Positions 16,451 to 23,611 of a DNA stretch of 32,162 nt are shown here, piece by piece. This DNA is from Flavobacteriales bacterium (GTDB lineage Bacteria; Bacteroidota; Bacteroidia; Flavobacteriales_D; Crocinitomicaceae). The position numbers and the translations under genes were made by a program. Every line of letters starts with the position of its first letter. Position 1 is the stretch's first letter. The notes beneath the pieces were generated by a model that searched no databases, was not told the origin of the DNA, and saw nothing but the letters and a program-made list of their open reading frames with translations. The DNA is taken from assembly GCA_022361195.1 (NCBI GenBank), contig JAKSBJ010000220.1:1-32162 (forward strand). The letters run 5' to 3'.

Positions 16451-17357
16451 TCCTCAAAAACAACTCATCGTTATTTGTGGCCCTACCGCAGTGGGAAAAA
16501 CAGCCATTAGCATTGAATTGGCTCAGCATTTTCAATGTCCTATTATTTCGTTTGATTCCCGGCAATTTTACAAGGAAATGTCTATTGGAACCGCCAAGCC
16601 CGATGCTGATGAGCTAGCTGCTGCCGAACATCATTTTATTTCAAACCGTTCTATCGAAGACGAAGTTTACACTGCTGGCAAGTTCGAAGCCGATGCTTTA
16701 AGGCTGCTAGATGAGTTATTTCAAGAACATGATGTTTGTATTGCTGTAGGTGGAAGCGGATTATATATTGATGCCCTTTGTTATGGAATTGATGACATTC
16801 CATCAGATTCTAAAGTAAGAAAGGAACTGGAAGAGCGCTGGCAAACCGAAGGCTTAGAAGTTCTTCAAAAAGAAGTTCTTGAAATTGATCCCGATTTCTA
16901 CCATGAATCAGATATGCAAAACCCTCGACGGGTAATGCGAGCTTTGGAAGCCTATCAGTTAACGGGTAAAACCTACTCTATCTTACGAACTCGGACCGCT
17001 AAAAAACGCCCCTTTTCATTTATATGGATTGGCCTGGAACAAGAACGTGAAATTCTCTTTGACCGAATTAATCAAAGGGTAGATATTATGATGGAAAAAG
17101 GCTTGTTAGAAGAAGTCAAACAACTTGAGGACAAGCAAGACCTAAAAGCATTAAAGACAGTTGGTTATCGCGAAATATTCAGTTACCTTAAAGATGAATA
17201 TGATTTGGAAGAAGCTATTCGCCTTATCAAACGTAACAGCCGTCAATATGCTAAAAAGCAAATTACCTGGTTCAAAAAAAACGAAGCTGTTATTTGGTTT
17301 AATCCCGATCAAAAAAATGAAATTATTGCGGTAATCAATAAGAAAATAATTGGATAA
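16434..17357 (+). CDS. miaA: tRNA dimethylallyltransferase (MiaA)
   Basis: This enzyme transfers an isoprenyl group from dimethylallyl diphosphate to N6 of A37 in tRNAs that read UNN codons. The P-loop GPTAVGKTA lies near residue 17, followed by FDSRQFYKEMSIGTAKP, GGSGLYIDAL and NPRRVMRALE, all standard for MiaA. The length of 307 residues is normal. The ATG at 16434 is preferred over the TTG one codon upstream. Either way it starts inside the end of the HAD gene, which indicates translational coupling. mtaB, another tRNA A37-modifying enzyme, lies about 1.3 kb downstream but in its own unit. Confidence 0.97.
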   Translation: MTGSTNPQKQLIVICGPTAVGKTAISIELAQHFQCPIISFDSRQFYKEMSIGTAKPDADELAAAEHHFISNRSIEDEVYTAGKFEADALRLLDELFQEHDVCIAVGGSGLYIDALCYGIDDIPSDSKVRKELEERWQTEGLEVLQKEVLEIDPDFYHESDMQNPRRVMRALEAYQLTGKTYSILRTRTAKKRPFSFIWIGLEQEREILFDRINQRVDIMMEKGLLEEVKQLEDKQDLKALKTVGYREIFSYLKDEYDLEEAIRLIKRNSRQYAKKQITWFKKNEAVIWFNPDQKNEIIAVINKKIIG

Positions 17358-17382
17358 AATTTCCGATTCTCCTTAATAATTA

Positions 17383-17390
17383 TAAATTTG
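17383..17390 (+). promoter_or_regulatory. Candidate -7 promoter element for the PUR-family gene
   Basis: TAAATTTG matches TAnnTTTG and lies 30 bases before the ATG at 17421. The -33 region is weak (TTTCCG about 17 bases upstream). The TTG at its end is in frame with the gene and should not be taken as the start codon. Confidence 0.55.
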
Positions 17391-17420
17391 TGTCAACAAA
17401 ATTCAATAAAAAAGGGAAAG

Positions 17421-17744
17421 ATGAACGAGAGAAACGACGAAGTTTTTTCAAAACGGGTTAAAGCTGGTAAACGAACTTATTTCTTTGACGTGAAAACCAC
17501 AAGAGGAAAAGACCTTTACCTAACTATCACAGAATCAAAAAGAACTGGAGATTTTGATGGTAGACCGGAATACGAAAAGCACAAAATCTTCTTGTATAAG
17601 GAAGACTTCGAAAAATTCGGTGAAGGGATGAATGAGGCCTTGGATAAAATCAAAAGTTTATGGGAAACCGGAGAATACAAAAAGCCGGAAGATAGCCCTA
17701 GCTATGATGAGCAAAAAAGTGAAGTTACATTTGAAGAATTATAA
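17421..17744 (+). CDS. PUR-alpha-like nucleic-acid-binding protein (DUF3276)
   Basis: This is a small single-PUR-repeat protein of the kind widespread in Bacteroidota and related to the Borrelia BpuR protein. Family members bind single-stranded DNA or RNA. The ATG at 17421 follows a purine-rich AAAGGGAAAG that can serve as ribosome binding site, and it comes after the promoter box. A longer reading from TTG 17388 would start within the promoter. The 107-residue product shows the pattern KAGKRTYFFDVKTTRGKDLY, TITESK and KIFLYKEDFEKFGEG, then an acidic disordered tail. It is a stand-alone unit with its own promoter and terminator, consistent with a well-expressed housekeeping regulator. The RNA or DNA target is unknown. 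Confidence 0.85.
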   Translation: MNERNDEVFSKRVKAGKRTYFFDVKTTRGKDLYLTITESKRTGDFDGRPEYEKHKIFLYKEDFEKFGEGMNEALDKIKSLWETGEYKKPEDSPSYDEQKSEVTFEEL

Positions 17745-17747
17745 ATT

Positions 17748-17778
17748 AAAGTCCTGTTTTACAGGACTTTTTCTTTTT
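17748..17778 (+). terminator. Intrinsic terminator after the PUR-family gene
   Basis: A 9-bp perfect stem (AAAGTCCTG at 17748-17756, CAGGACTTT at 17762-17770) with loop TTTTA is followed by TTCTTTTT. It starts 3 bases after the stop codon. Confidence 0.85.
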
Positions 17779-17779
17779 A

Positions 17780-17787
17780 TATCTTTA
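17780..17787 (+). promoter_or_regulatory. Weak -7-like element just before the 17794 lipoprotein gene
   Basis: TATCTTTA differs from TAnnTTTG only in the last base. It directly follows the terminator and ends 6 bases before the GTG start at 17794. If used, the mRNA would have almost no 5' leader. Confidence 0.35.
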
Positions 17788-17793
17788 GATAAA

Positions 17794-18597
17794 GTGAGCT
17801 CGAGTATTCATATTCCAGCACTATTCTTTTCGGCATTGGTTCTATTTGCTTGTAAAAAAGAAGAGCCAAATGAAAAACCGGTGGTTGATGCAACTAAACC
17901 ATTAGAGAGTCATGTTGTTGATCTTGGTTACGTTTTTTCGGTAGAAGGAATTGCCTCTGACAAAGAAGCTTTATCATCTGTTCACTTTGAAATTAGCAGT
18001 CCTTCTGCATCCTATAATTATACATTTTCTGATAGCATTGAAGCCGAGGGTGTAAATTACGATTATATCCATTGGATCACGGTTCCGGAAGATGCAAGTG
18101 TTGGAGATGCTATTCTTGAAATATTCAGTAAAGACGAAACTGGAGAGGAATCTGATAGAGTTCAAAGAAAACTTCAATTCAGAGATAAGCTTGATCCTGA
18201 ATTCACCATAAACCCTCTTTTGTTAAATGATGGAGATTTAATTGAATTGAAACTCTATAAAAATGAAAATGGAGTCTATGATTCAGTAAAAGTTCACAAT
18301 CAAACACAAGATGAACTTCTACTCACAGGCTCAGATATGGGAGGGTTTAGATCTGTTATCTTCAACCGTACCTGTAACCAGGGAGGTGAAGTTTCTCAAT
18401 ACGAGCTTTACGACATTGAAACAGAAACATCCGATATACTTACCCTGAATTTTACTATAGCCCTTGATCCAGACTGGATGGACTATTGTTATCTCGGTCC
18501 TCCTTTTCTTAGACTGACCTTTAAAGAGTACCGGGTAGATTCCGATTATGGTAACGACAATGGTCATCATTCCATTGAATTTGATGTTGCTTATTAG
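17794..18597 (+). CDS. Lipoprotein of unknown function, likely beta-sandwich
   Basis: I do not recognise a named family. The GTG start at 17794 gives a lipoprotein signal ending LVLFAC with Cys20. The n-region (MSSSIH) lacks the usual Lys or Arg, so the start is not certain, but no other start codon lies between the terminator and this GTG in frame. The 267-residue product has alternating polar beta strands and an opening segment (VDATKPLESHVVDLGYVFSVEGIASD) like the Ig-like/cadherin-type DUF4625 proteins of Bacteroidota lipoproteins. It is expected at the cell surface or outer membrane. Upstream it is separated by a terminator, and downstream mtaB has its own promoter, so it is probably monocistronic. 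Confidence 0.75.
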   Translation: MSSSIHIPALFFSALVLFACKKEEPNEKPVVDATKPLESHVVDLGYVFSVEGIASDKEALSSVHFEISSPSASYNYTFSDSIEAEGVNYDYIHWITVPEDASVGDAILEIFSKDETGEESDRVQRKLQFRDKLDPEFTINPLLLNDGDLIELKLYKNENGVYDSVKVHNQTQDELLLTGSDMGGFRSVIFNRTCNQGGEVSQYELYDIETETSDILTLNFTIALDPDWMDYCYLGPPFLRLTFKEYRVDSDYGNDNGHHSIEFDVAY

Positions 18598-18622
18598 AAC
18601 TTTTCAGTCCCAGAACTACTCC

Positions 18623-18655
18623 TTTAGACAAAATATTCTGAATTAGCTATCTTTG
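18623..18655 (+). promoter_or_regulatory. Promoter of mtaB
   Basis: TATCTTTG at 18648-18655 matches TAnnTTTG exactly, with TTTAGACA from 18623 in the -33 zone (20-base spacer). The box ends only 9 bases before the mtaB ATG, so the transcript would be leaderless or nearly so. The TTG at its end is in frame with mtaB and is a false start candidate. Confidence 0.6.
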
Positions 18656-18664
18656 TGCCGCTTT

Positions 18665-19981
18665 ATGAATCAGTACAAGAAAGTTGCTTTTTATACACTT
18701 GGATGTAAACTGAATTTTTCAGAGACATCTACTATATCCCGAAACTTTGAAGATCAAGGTTTTGCGAAGGTGGATTTTAACGAGCATCCTGATATTTTTA
18801 TCATCAATACTTGCTCAGTAACAGACAATGCCGATAAAAAATGTCGTCAAATTGTTAAAAAGGCTTTGAAGATCAATCCGAATGCCTTTGTTACTATGAT
18901 TGGTTGTTATGCCCAACTAAAGCCTCAGGAAATTGGAGATATTCCTGGTGTTGATTTGGTGTTGGGTGCCAATGAAAAATTCAACATTCTTGATCATATA
19001 GATGAATTAGAGAAAAAGGAACGAGCTGATGTAAAATTTGAGCGAATTAAAGAAACCAAGGACTTTGTTCCTTCTTTTAGTTACGGAGATCGTACGCGTT
19101 CTTTCTTAAAAGTACAGGATGGCTGTGACTATTTTTGCACCTTTTGTACCATTCCTTTAGCACGTGGTGCTTCTCGAAATGCTAGCATTGACGAAACTAT
19201 TGTTGAAGCTAAGAAAATTGCTAAAACGGAGATTAAGGAAGTAGTTTTGACTGGAGTTAACATTGGTGACTTTGGTCAGGGTGGTGACGAAAACTTTTTT
19301 GGATTAGTTCAAGAATTGGATAAAGTTGAAGGTATTGAACGTTTACGAATATCATCGATAGAACCGAATTTGCTTTCTAATGAGATTATAGACTTTGTTT
19401 CGGATTCAAACCGATTTGTTCCTCATTTTCACATTCCACTTCAATCTGGCTCGGATATGCTATTAAAAGCCATGAGGAGAAAATACCTTACTCAGTTATA
19501 TACCGATCGGGTAACGAAGATCAAGGAGGTGATGCCGGATGCTTGTATAGGTGTTGATGTAATTGTTGGTTTTCCAGGTGAGACGGATGAAGAATTCATG
19601 AAAACGGTTGACTTTATTAAGGATTTGGATGTTTCTTACCTTCACGTTTTCACTTATTCGGAACGGGCTAATACCACCGCAAAAAAAATGGCGAATCCAG
19701 TTCCAATTCATATCCGAAGAGAGCGCTCTAAACAATTGCAGATTTTATCTCAGAAAAAACGCCGTCAGTTTTATGAAACGCAAATAGGTACTGAGCATGA
19801 AGTATTGTTTGAAGCAGAAGAAAACATGGGAATTATGTATGGTTTTACCGAAAACTACGTAAAGGTAAAAGTCCCCTACTCTGCTGATTTGGTGAACAGT
19901 ATAAAACCCGTTCGTTTAACAGAAATTGACAGAGATGGAGTTGTGAAAGTTGAAATGCTTTCAGAGCTTAGCTTGAATTGA
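18665..19981 (+). CDS. mtaB: tRNA (N6-threonylcarbamoyladenosine-37) methylthiotransferase (MtaB)
   Basis: This radical-SAM enzyme converts t6A37 to ms2t6A37 in tRNA. The ATG at 18665 is chosen over the in-frame TTG at 18653, which lies in the promoter box. The N-terminal UPF0004 domain carries the first cluster cysteines Cys14 (LGCKLN), Cys50 (NTCSVTD) and Cys81 (GCYAQ). The radical SAM motif CDYFCTFC gives Cys154, Cys158 and Cys161. A TRAM-like C-terminal stretch follows. The 438 residues and the LGCKLN signature (MiaB has LGCQMN) favour MtaB over MiaB or RimO. The gene ends at a strong bidirectional terminator. Confidence 0.95.
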   Translation: MNQYKKVAFYTLGCKLNFSETSTISRNFEDQGFAKVDFNEHPDIFIINTCSVTDNADKKCRQIVKKALKINPNAFVTMIGCYAQLKPQEIGDIPGVDLVLGANEKFNILDHIDELEKKERADVKFERIKETKDFVPSFSYGDRTRSFLKVQDGCDYFCTFCTIPLARGASRNASIDETIVEAKKIAKTEIKEVVLTGVNIGDFGQGGDENFFGLVQELDKVEGIERLRISSIEPNLLSNEIIDFVSDSNRFVPHFHIPLQSGSDMLLKAMRRKYLTQLYTDRVTKIKEVMPDACIGVDVIVGFPGETDEEFMKTVDFIKDLDVSYLHVFTYSERANTTAKKMANPVPIHIRRERSKQLQILSQKKRRQFYETQIGTEHEVLFEAEENMGIMYGFTENYVKVKVPYSADLVNSIKPVRLTEIDRDGVVKVEMLSELSLN

Positions 19982-19995
19982 AAAAATATACCCAC

Positions 19996-20031
19996 AAAAA
20001 AACGGCTGTTGAATCAACAGCCGTTTTTTTT
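19996..20031. terminator. Bidirectional intrinsic terminator between mtaB and rocD
   Basis: A perfect 11-bp stem (20001-20011 with 20015-20025, AACGGCTGTTG / CAACAGCCGTT) and 3-nt loop is flanked by A7 on the left and T8 on the right. It can stop transcription from mtaB on the plus strand and from rocD on the minus strand. Confidence 0.93.
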
Positions 20032-20049
20032 ATTCCTTGAATTGACTTT

Positions 20050-21285
20050 TTAGAATTCAGCCAATGTTTTATCGATAATTGAAACACAATCTAACAATTG
20101 CTCTTCGTTCATCACCAAAGGAGGTGCAAATCGAATAATGTTTCCATGAGTTGGTTTAGCCAACATTCCGTTGTCTCTCAACTTCATGCAGATATCCCAA
20201 GCTGTAGAACTATCTTCAGTATCATTAATCACGACTGCATTCAATAAACCTTTTCCTCGAACTAAATTCAACAAATCGTATTTGTCTACTAATTTTTGAA
20301 CTTCAGCTCTAAAAAGCTCTCCTAAGCGCTCAGCATTCTCTGCTAACTTTTCATCTCTAATTACTTCTAAAGCCGCGATTGCTACTCTAGCTGCAACTGG
20401 ATTTCCTCCGAATGTAGAACCATGTTGCCCCGGCTTAATTACATTCATAATCGAATCATTTGCCAAAACAGCTGAAACAGGATAAGCACCACCTGAAAGG
20501 GCTTTTCCAAGAATTAAAACATCTGGTTTTACATTTTCGTGATCAACAGCCAATAATTTTCCAGTTCTGGCAATTCCAGTTTGTACCTCATCAGCAATAA
20601 ATAATACTCCATATTGCTCGCACAAAGCCTTAGCTTTTGCCAAATACCCTTCTGAAGGAACATAAACTCCTGCCTCTCCTTGAATTGGTTCTAACATAAA
20701 TCCAGCAACATTATCTTGCTTTAATGCGTTTTCCAATTCGTCAAGGTTATCATAATCAATCTTGATAAATCCATCCGTATAAGGTCCAAAGTTCTTTCGG
20801 GCATCCTGATCGTTAGAGAAAGAAATAATTGTAGTAGTACGACCATGGAAGTTGTTTTTACAAACGATCAATTGAGCTTCGTTTTCCTCAATTCCCTTTA
20901 CTTCATAAGCCCATTTACGACATAATTTAATTGCGGTTTCTACTGCCTCAGCACCAGTATTCATTGGAAGCACTTTGTCAAAACCAAAATAGTCAGTAAC
21001 AAATTGCTCATAAACACCTAATGAATCATTGAAAAATGCTCGTGATGTAAGGGTTAATTTGTTCGCTTGCTCAGTCATTGCCCCAACAATTTTCGGGTGA
21101 CAATGCCCCTGATTAACTGCCGAATAAGCTGATAAGAAGTCGTAGTATTTTTTTCCTTCTACATCCCATACATACACACCTTCACCTCTTTCGAGAACTA
21201 CTGGAAGTGGGTGATAATTGTGAGCACCATGCCGCTCCTCCATTTGCATCAACTGCTCTGAAGATAATTTTTCCATTGTTTCCAT
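20050..21285 (-). CDS. rocD: Ornithine--oxo-acid aminotransferase (RocD)
   Basis: This PLP enzyme converts ornithine and 2-oxoglutarate to glutamate-5-semialdehyde and glutamate, linking arginine/ornithine breakdown to proline. The 411 residues follow class III aminotransferases. Hallmarks are [39 protein letters not shown], the [12 protein letters not shown] segment that binds the cofactor ring, and the PLP lysine in [11 protein letters not shown] (about Lys261). The start is ATG at 21285; an alternative ATG three codons later would also fit. Upstream are its own promoter box and a structured leader of about 100 nt, so it is probably transcribed alone and may be controlled at the RNA level. 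Confidence 0.95.
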   Translation of the reverse strand: METMEKLSSEQLMQMEERHGAHNYHPLPVVLERGEGVYVWDVEGKKYYDFLSAYSAVNQGHCHPKIVGAMTEQANKLTLTSRAFFNDSLGVYEQFVTDYFGFDKVLPMNTGAEAVETAIKLCRKWAYEVKGIEENEAQLIVCKNNFHGRTTTIISFSNDQDARKNFGPYTDGFIKIDYDNLDELENALKQDNVAGFMLEPIQGEAGVYVPSEGYLAKAKALCEQYGVLFIADEVQTGIARTGKLLAVDHENVKPDVLILGKALSGGAYPVSAVLANDSIMNVIKPGQHGSTFGGNPVAARVAIAALEVIRDEKLAENAERLGELFRAEVQKLVDKYDLLNLVRGKGLLNAVVINDTEDSSTAWDICMKLRDNGMLAKPTHGNIIRFAPPLVMNEEQLLDCVSIIDKTLAEF

Positions 21286-21384
21286 TTTTTTGATTTAAAG
21301 GATTTAACTTATCCCAGCTTTTTACCGGGAAGGCTCGTCACGGAGAGTGCCCATCCTTTCCTCATTAAGTGGAGAGAAATCATC
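21286..21384 (-). ncRNA. Structured 5' leader of rocD, candidate cis-regulatory RNA
   Basis: Between the promoter box and the rocD ATG lie about 100 nt rich in complementary segments (minus-strand RNA, plus coordinates). A stem of UUUC-CUC with GAG-GAAA spans 21357-21379. An enclosing pairing joins 21383-21387 (ACGGA) to 21340-21344 (UCCGU). A competing hairpin joins GGCAC (21347-21351) to GUG (21339-21341) and GCC (21332-21334). A 6-bp hairpin at 21312-21330 has an A-rich loop. The second and third cannot form together, as in a switch. I cannot match it to a known riboswitch class by eye. A chance fold is possible. Confidence 0.4.
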
Positions 21385-21389
21385 CGTAG

Positions 21390-21397
21390 CAAAAATA
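21390..21397 (-). promoter_or_regulatory. Candidate -7 promoter element for rocD
   Basis: TATTTTTG on the minus strand matches TAnnTTTG. Transcription would begin near 21384, giving rocD a leader of about 100 nt. The upstream side is a T-rich run that is also the tail of the preceding terminator. A TTG at proper -33 spacing is not evident. Confidence 0.5.
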
Positions 21398-21409
21398 CGA
21401 ATAATAGGC

Positions 21410-21448
21410 AAAAAAAAAACGTCCCTCATCATAAAGATGAAAAGACGC
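21410..21448 (-). terminator. Intrinsic terminator of the 83-aa LeuB-like gene
   Basis: On the minus strand GCGTC (21448-21444) pairs with GACGT near 21423-21419, and CATC with GATG inside it around a TTTAT loop. This gives about 12 paired bases with one bulge. A run of ten T follows (21419-21410). It lies 38 bases after the small gene's stop codon. Confidence 0.75.
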
Positions 21449-21486
21449 TTCTCGCTATTAAAAAAAATCTTTGGGAAGAAGCTAAA

Positions 21487-21738
21487 TTATAGCTCAATCT
21501 CTCCGCAGAAACTCAAACCAATGTGTTTTGAGCTTTCTTTTTGTTTTACTTTTCCAGCAGCCGAAATAATATTCTTCTTTACCTCTTTTGCCTTCCCTGC
21601 TATTTCAGTTTGATAAAACTCAACTGTACAATTGTATTTTTTCGCAATTGACTCTAAAACTTTCTTTGATTCATTAATGAACTCTTGCTTTAGTTTATCA
21701 TCTGATAAAATTCCGATGTTATACTTTGTTGCTGCCAT
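21487..21738 (-). CDS. 83-aa protein resembling the N-terminus of LeuB
   Basis: I do not know a named family. The ATG at 21738 is preferred over an upstream TTG at 21762. Residues about 6-51 align without gaps to residues 3-48 of the LeuB encoded upstream, with 16 of 46 identical by my count, including ESxKVLExIA and the following Tyr. The catalytic-loop region GDGIGPE of LeuB is replaced by SDDKLKQE, so dehydrogenase activity is not expected. The rest is a lysine-rich segment (KEVKKNIISAAGKVKQKESSK) and a short hydrophobic end. It has its own promoter box and terminator. It may be a diverged duplicate of the start of leuB or an unrelated alpha/beta protein; the match needs a profile search. 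Confidence 0.7.
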   Translation of the reverse strand: MAATKYNIGILSDDKLKQEFINESKKVLESIAKKYNCTVEFYQTEIAGKAKEVKKNIISAAGKVKQKESSKHIGLSFCGEIEL

Positions 21739-21777
21739 GTCTTTTAATTTTTGAGTGAACAATTATGTTTACTGCGA

Positions 21778-21785
21778 CAAAGGTA
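21778..21785 (-). promoter_or_regulatory. Candidate -7 promoter element for the 83-aa gene
   Basis: TACCTTTG on the minus strand matches TAnnTTTG and lies 39 bases before the ATG at 21738. No TTG is found at the expected -33 spacing. It falls in the 194-base gap after leuB, of which 21786-21932 holds no gene that I can see. Confidence 0.5.
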
Positions 21786-21932
21786 TTTCAACATGAAGGA
21801 GGAAAAAATTCGTATTTAAAAAACCGCCCGATGCCCAAACAACTCAAAAACAACACAAAACACTTATAACCAACAAATTAAAACTAAAAAAAATACAACG
21901 TTCAACGAACAACACATCCTCTTCTAGTTGAC

Positions 21933-23024
21933 TTAAGAAGCCATTATTTCACGCTTAAGCAGCTGTTTTTTACGAATTAAAGAGACAATATAATCTCCTA
22001 CTTCAGCTGTCCCTACCCCTTTCTTCCTCTGCAAATCCTCTGTCGTTTTTCCCTCCTTAATACTTTGGTCAACTGCCAAACGTAGCTGATTTGACTCCCC
22101 CATTAACCCTAAATGTTCCAACAACATCGCTACAGACAAAATAGATGCTAAAGGATTCGCTTTGTCCTGTCCTTTGGCTTGTGGGTAAGAACCATGAATA
22201 GGCTCAAAAAGAGCTGCTTTTGTTCCTATTGATGCTGACGGTAACACTCCTATTGATCCTCCAATAACGCCTGAAATATCCGAAATGATATCGCCAAACA
22301 TATTACTGGTTACAATGACATCAAATTGCCTGGGATTTAAGACCATTTGCATCGCAGCATTATCAACATACAAAAATTCCAACTGCACCTGAGGATATTG
22401 AGTAGCCATTCTTAAGGCTCTTTTACGCCAAAGACGAGAAGTTTCCAACACATTTGCTTTATCCACCAAACAAAGCTTTCCTCGACGACTCAAGGCAGCT
22501 TCAAAAGCAAGCTTTAAAATTCTATCTATCTCAAAACTATTATATGAACAAACGTCAAAGGCCTTGTTTCCATTTTCCAAAAGACCTTTATCTCCAAAAT
22601 AAATACCACTTGTTAACTCACGATAAATAACAAGATCTACCCCCTCAATAATTTCTCTTTTCAAAGGAGCCTCGTCCAATAATTGGCCAAAAACACTTAG
22701 TGGTCGAATGTTTGTAAAAAGTCCTAGTTCTTTTCTCAATTTCAGCAATCCTTGTTCTGGTCTGACCTTAAGTGTAGGGTCATAGTCAAATTCGGGATCA
22801 CCAATAGCACCAAATAAAATGGCATTTGAAGATTGCGCTATTTTTAATGTTTCATCAGGAAGCGGATGTCCAGTTTTTTTGATGGCTACAGCCCCAATAT
22901 CTCCATAAACATAACTGAAACTATGCCCATAAGTATTCGCTATGGCTTCTAAGACCTTTACAGATTCTCTTATGATTTCAGGACCTATTCCATCTCCGGG
23001 TAATACTGCTATTTGTGCTTTCAT
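21933..23024 (-). CDS. leuB: 3-isopropylmalate dehydrogenase (LeuB)
   Basis: This enzyme oxidatively decarboxylates 3-isopropylmalate to 2-oxoisocaproate with NAD in leucine synthesis. The 363 residues carry the family landmarks: IAVLPGDGIGPE at the N-terminus, RPEQGLLKLRKELGLFTNIRP with substrate-binding arginines, RELTSGIYFGD with the active-site Tyr region, VDNAAMQMV with the neighbouring Asp/Asn, and GDIISDISG for metal and substrate binding. HGSYPQAKGQDKANP near the C-terminus binds NAD. Its ATG shares a base with the leuD stop (TAATG). It is the last gene of the leuACDB operon. Confidence 0.97.
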   Translation of the reverse strand: MKAQIAVLPGDGIGPEIIRESVKVLEAIANTYGHSFSYVYGDIGAVAIKKTGHPLPDETLKIAQSSNAILFGAIGDPEFDYDPTLKVRPEQGLLKLRKELGLFTNIRPLSVFGQLLDEAPLKREIIEGVDLVIYRELTSGIYFGDKGLLENGNKAFDVCSYNSFEIDRILKLAFEAALSRRGKLCLVDKANVLETSRLWRKRALRMATQYPQVQLEFLYVDNAAMQMVLNPRQFDVIVTSNMFGDIISDISGVIGGSIGVLPSASIGTKAALFEPIHGSYPQAKGQDKANPLASILSVAMLLEHLGLMGESNQLRLAVDQSIKEGKTTEDLQRKKGVGTAEVGDYIVSLIRKKQLLKREIMAS

Positions 23025-23611
23025 TATTTCATACTTTTTTCAAACGCTACTATTTCATCTTTTAAGTGGATTAAATAATCCAGATCATTTTGCCCTTTCA
23101 ATAAACACTGTTTTTTATGGGGATTGATTTTGAACGATTCCCGTATTCCGGAAACCATTAAACACACCTCTTCCTTAGAAAGATCAACTAATAAGCTGAT
23201 TTCCGAATCGACTTTAGCTTCCTCTAACAACTCTTCATAAAACTCTGGAGATACTTCAATTGGTAAAAGCCCATTATTAAGTGCATTATTCTTAAAAATA
23301 TCAGCAAAATGGGTAGATACAATAACTCTAAAGCCATAATCGTGTAATGCCCAGGCAGCATGTTCCCGGCTGGATCCGCAACCAAAATTCTCTCCAGCTA
23401 CCAAAATTTTAACATTTGAATGATTTCGGTTAAGTGGAAAATCAAGCTTCAAACTTCCTTTGGAGTCATAACGCCAATCATAGAAAAGTTTTTCTCCATA
23501 GCCAGATTTGTTCGTAGACTTTAAAAAGCGGGCCGGAATAATTTGATCGGTATCAATATTATCAATGTCAAGTACCACAAATGGCGAGTGTACTTTATCT
23601 ATTTTTTCCAT
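23024..23611 (-). CDS. leuD: 3-isopropylmalate dehydratase small subunit (LeuD)
   Basis: With LeuC this forms isopropylmalate isomerase, converting 2- to 3-isopropylmalate. The 195 residues are the usual size. The swivel-domain signatures NIDTDQIIPARFLK and GENFGCGSSREHAAWAL are present, followed by ADIFKNNALNNGLLPIE. The start overlaps the end of leuC by 13 bases, so translation is likely coupled, which suits two subunits needed in equal amounts. Confidence 0.97.
   Translation of the reverse strand: MEKIDKVHSPFVVLDIDNIDTDQIIPARFLKSTNKSGYGEKLFYDWRYDSKGSLKLDFPLNRNHSNVKILVAGENFGCGSSREHAAWALHDYGFRVIVSTHFADIFKNNALNNGLLPIEVSPEFYEELLEEAKVDSEISLLVDLSKEEVCLMVSGIRESFKINPHKKQCLLKGQNDLDYLIHLKDEIVAFEKSMK

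Noticed and set aside
21849..21920. Short repeated AACAA/CAACA motifs after leuB as a repeat array
   Set aside because: They are low-complexity A-rich spacer without regular unit length; no CRISPR-like or satellite structure.
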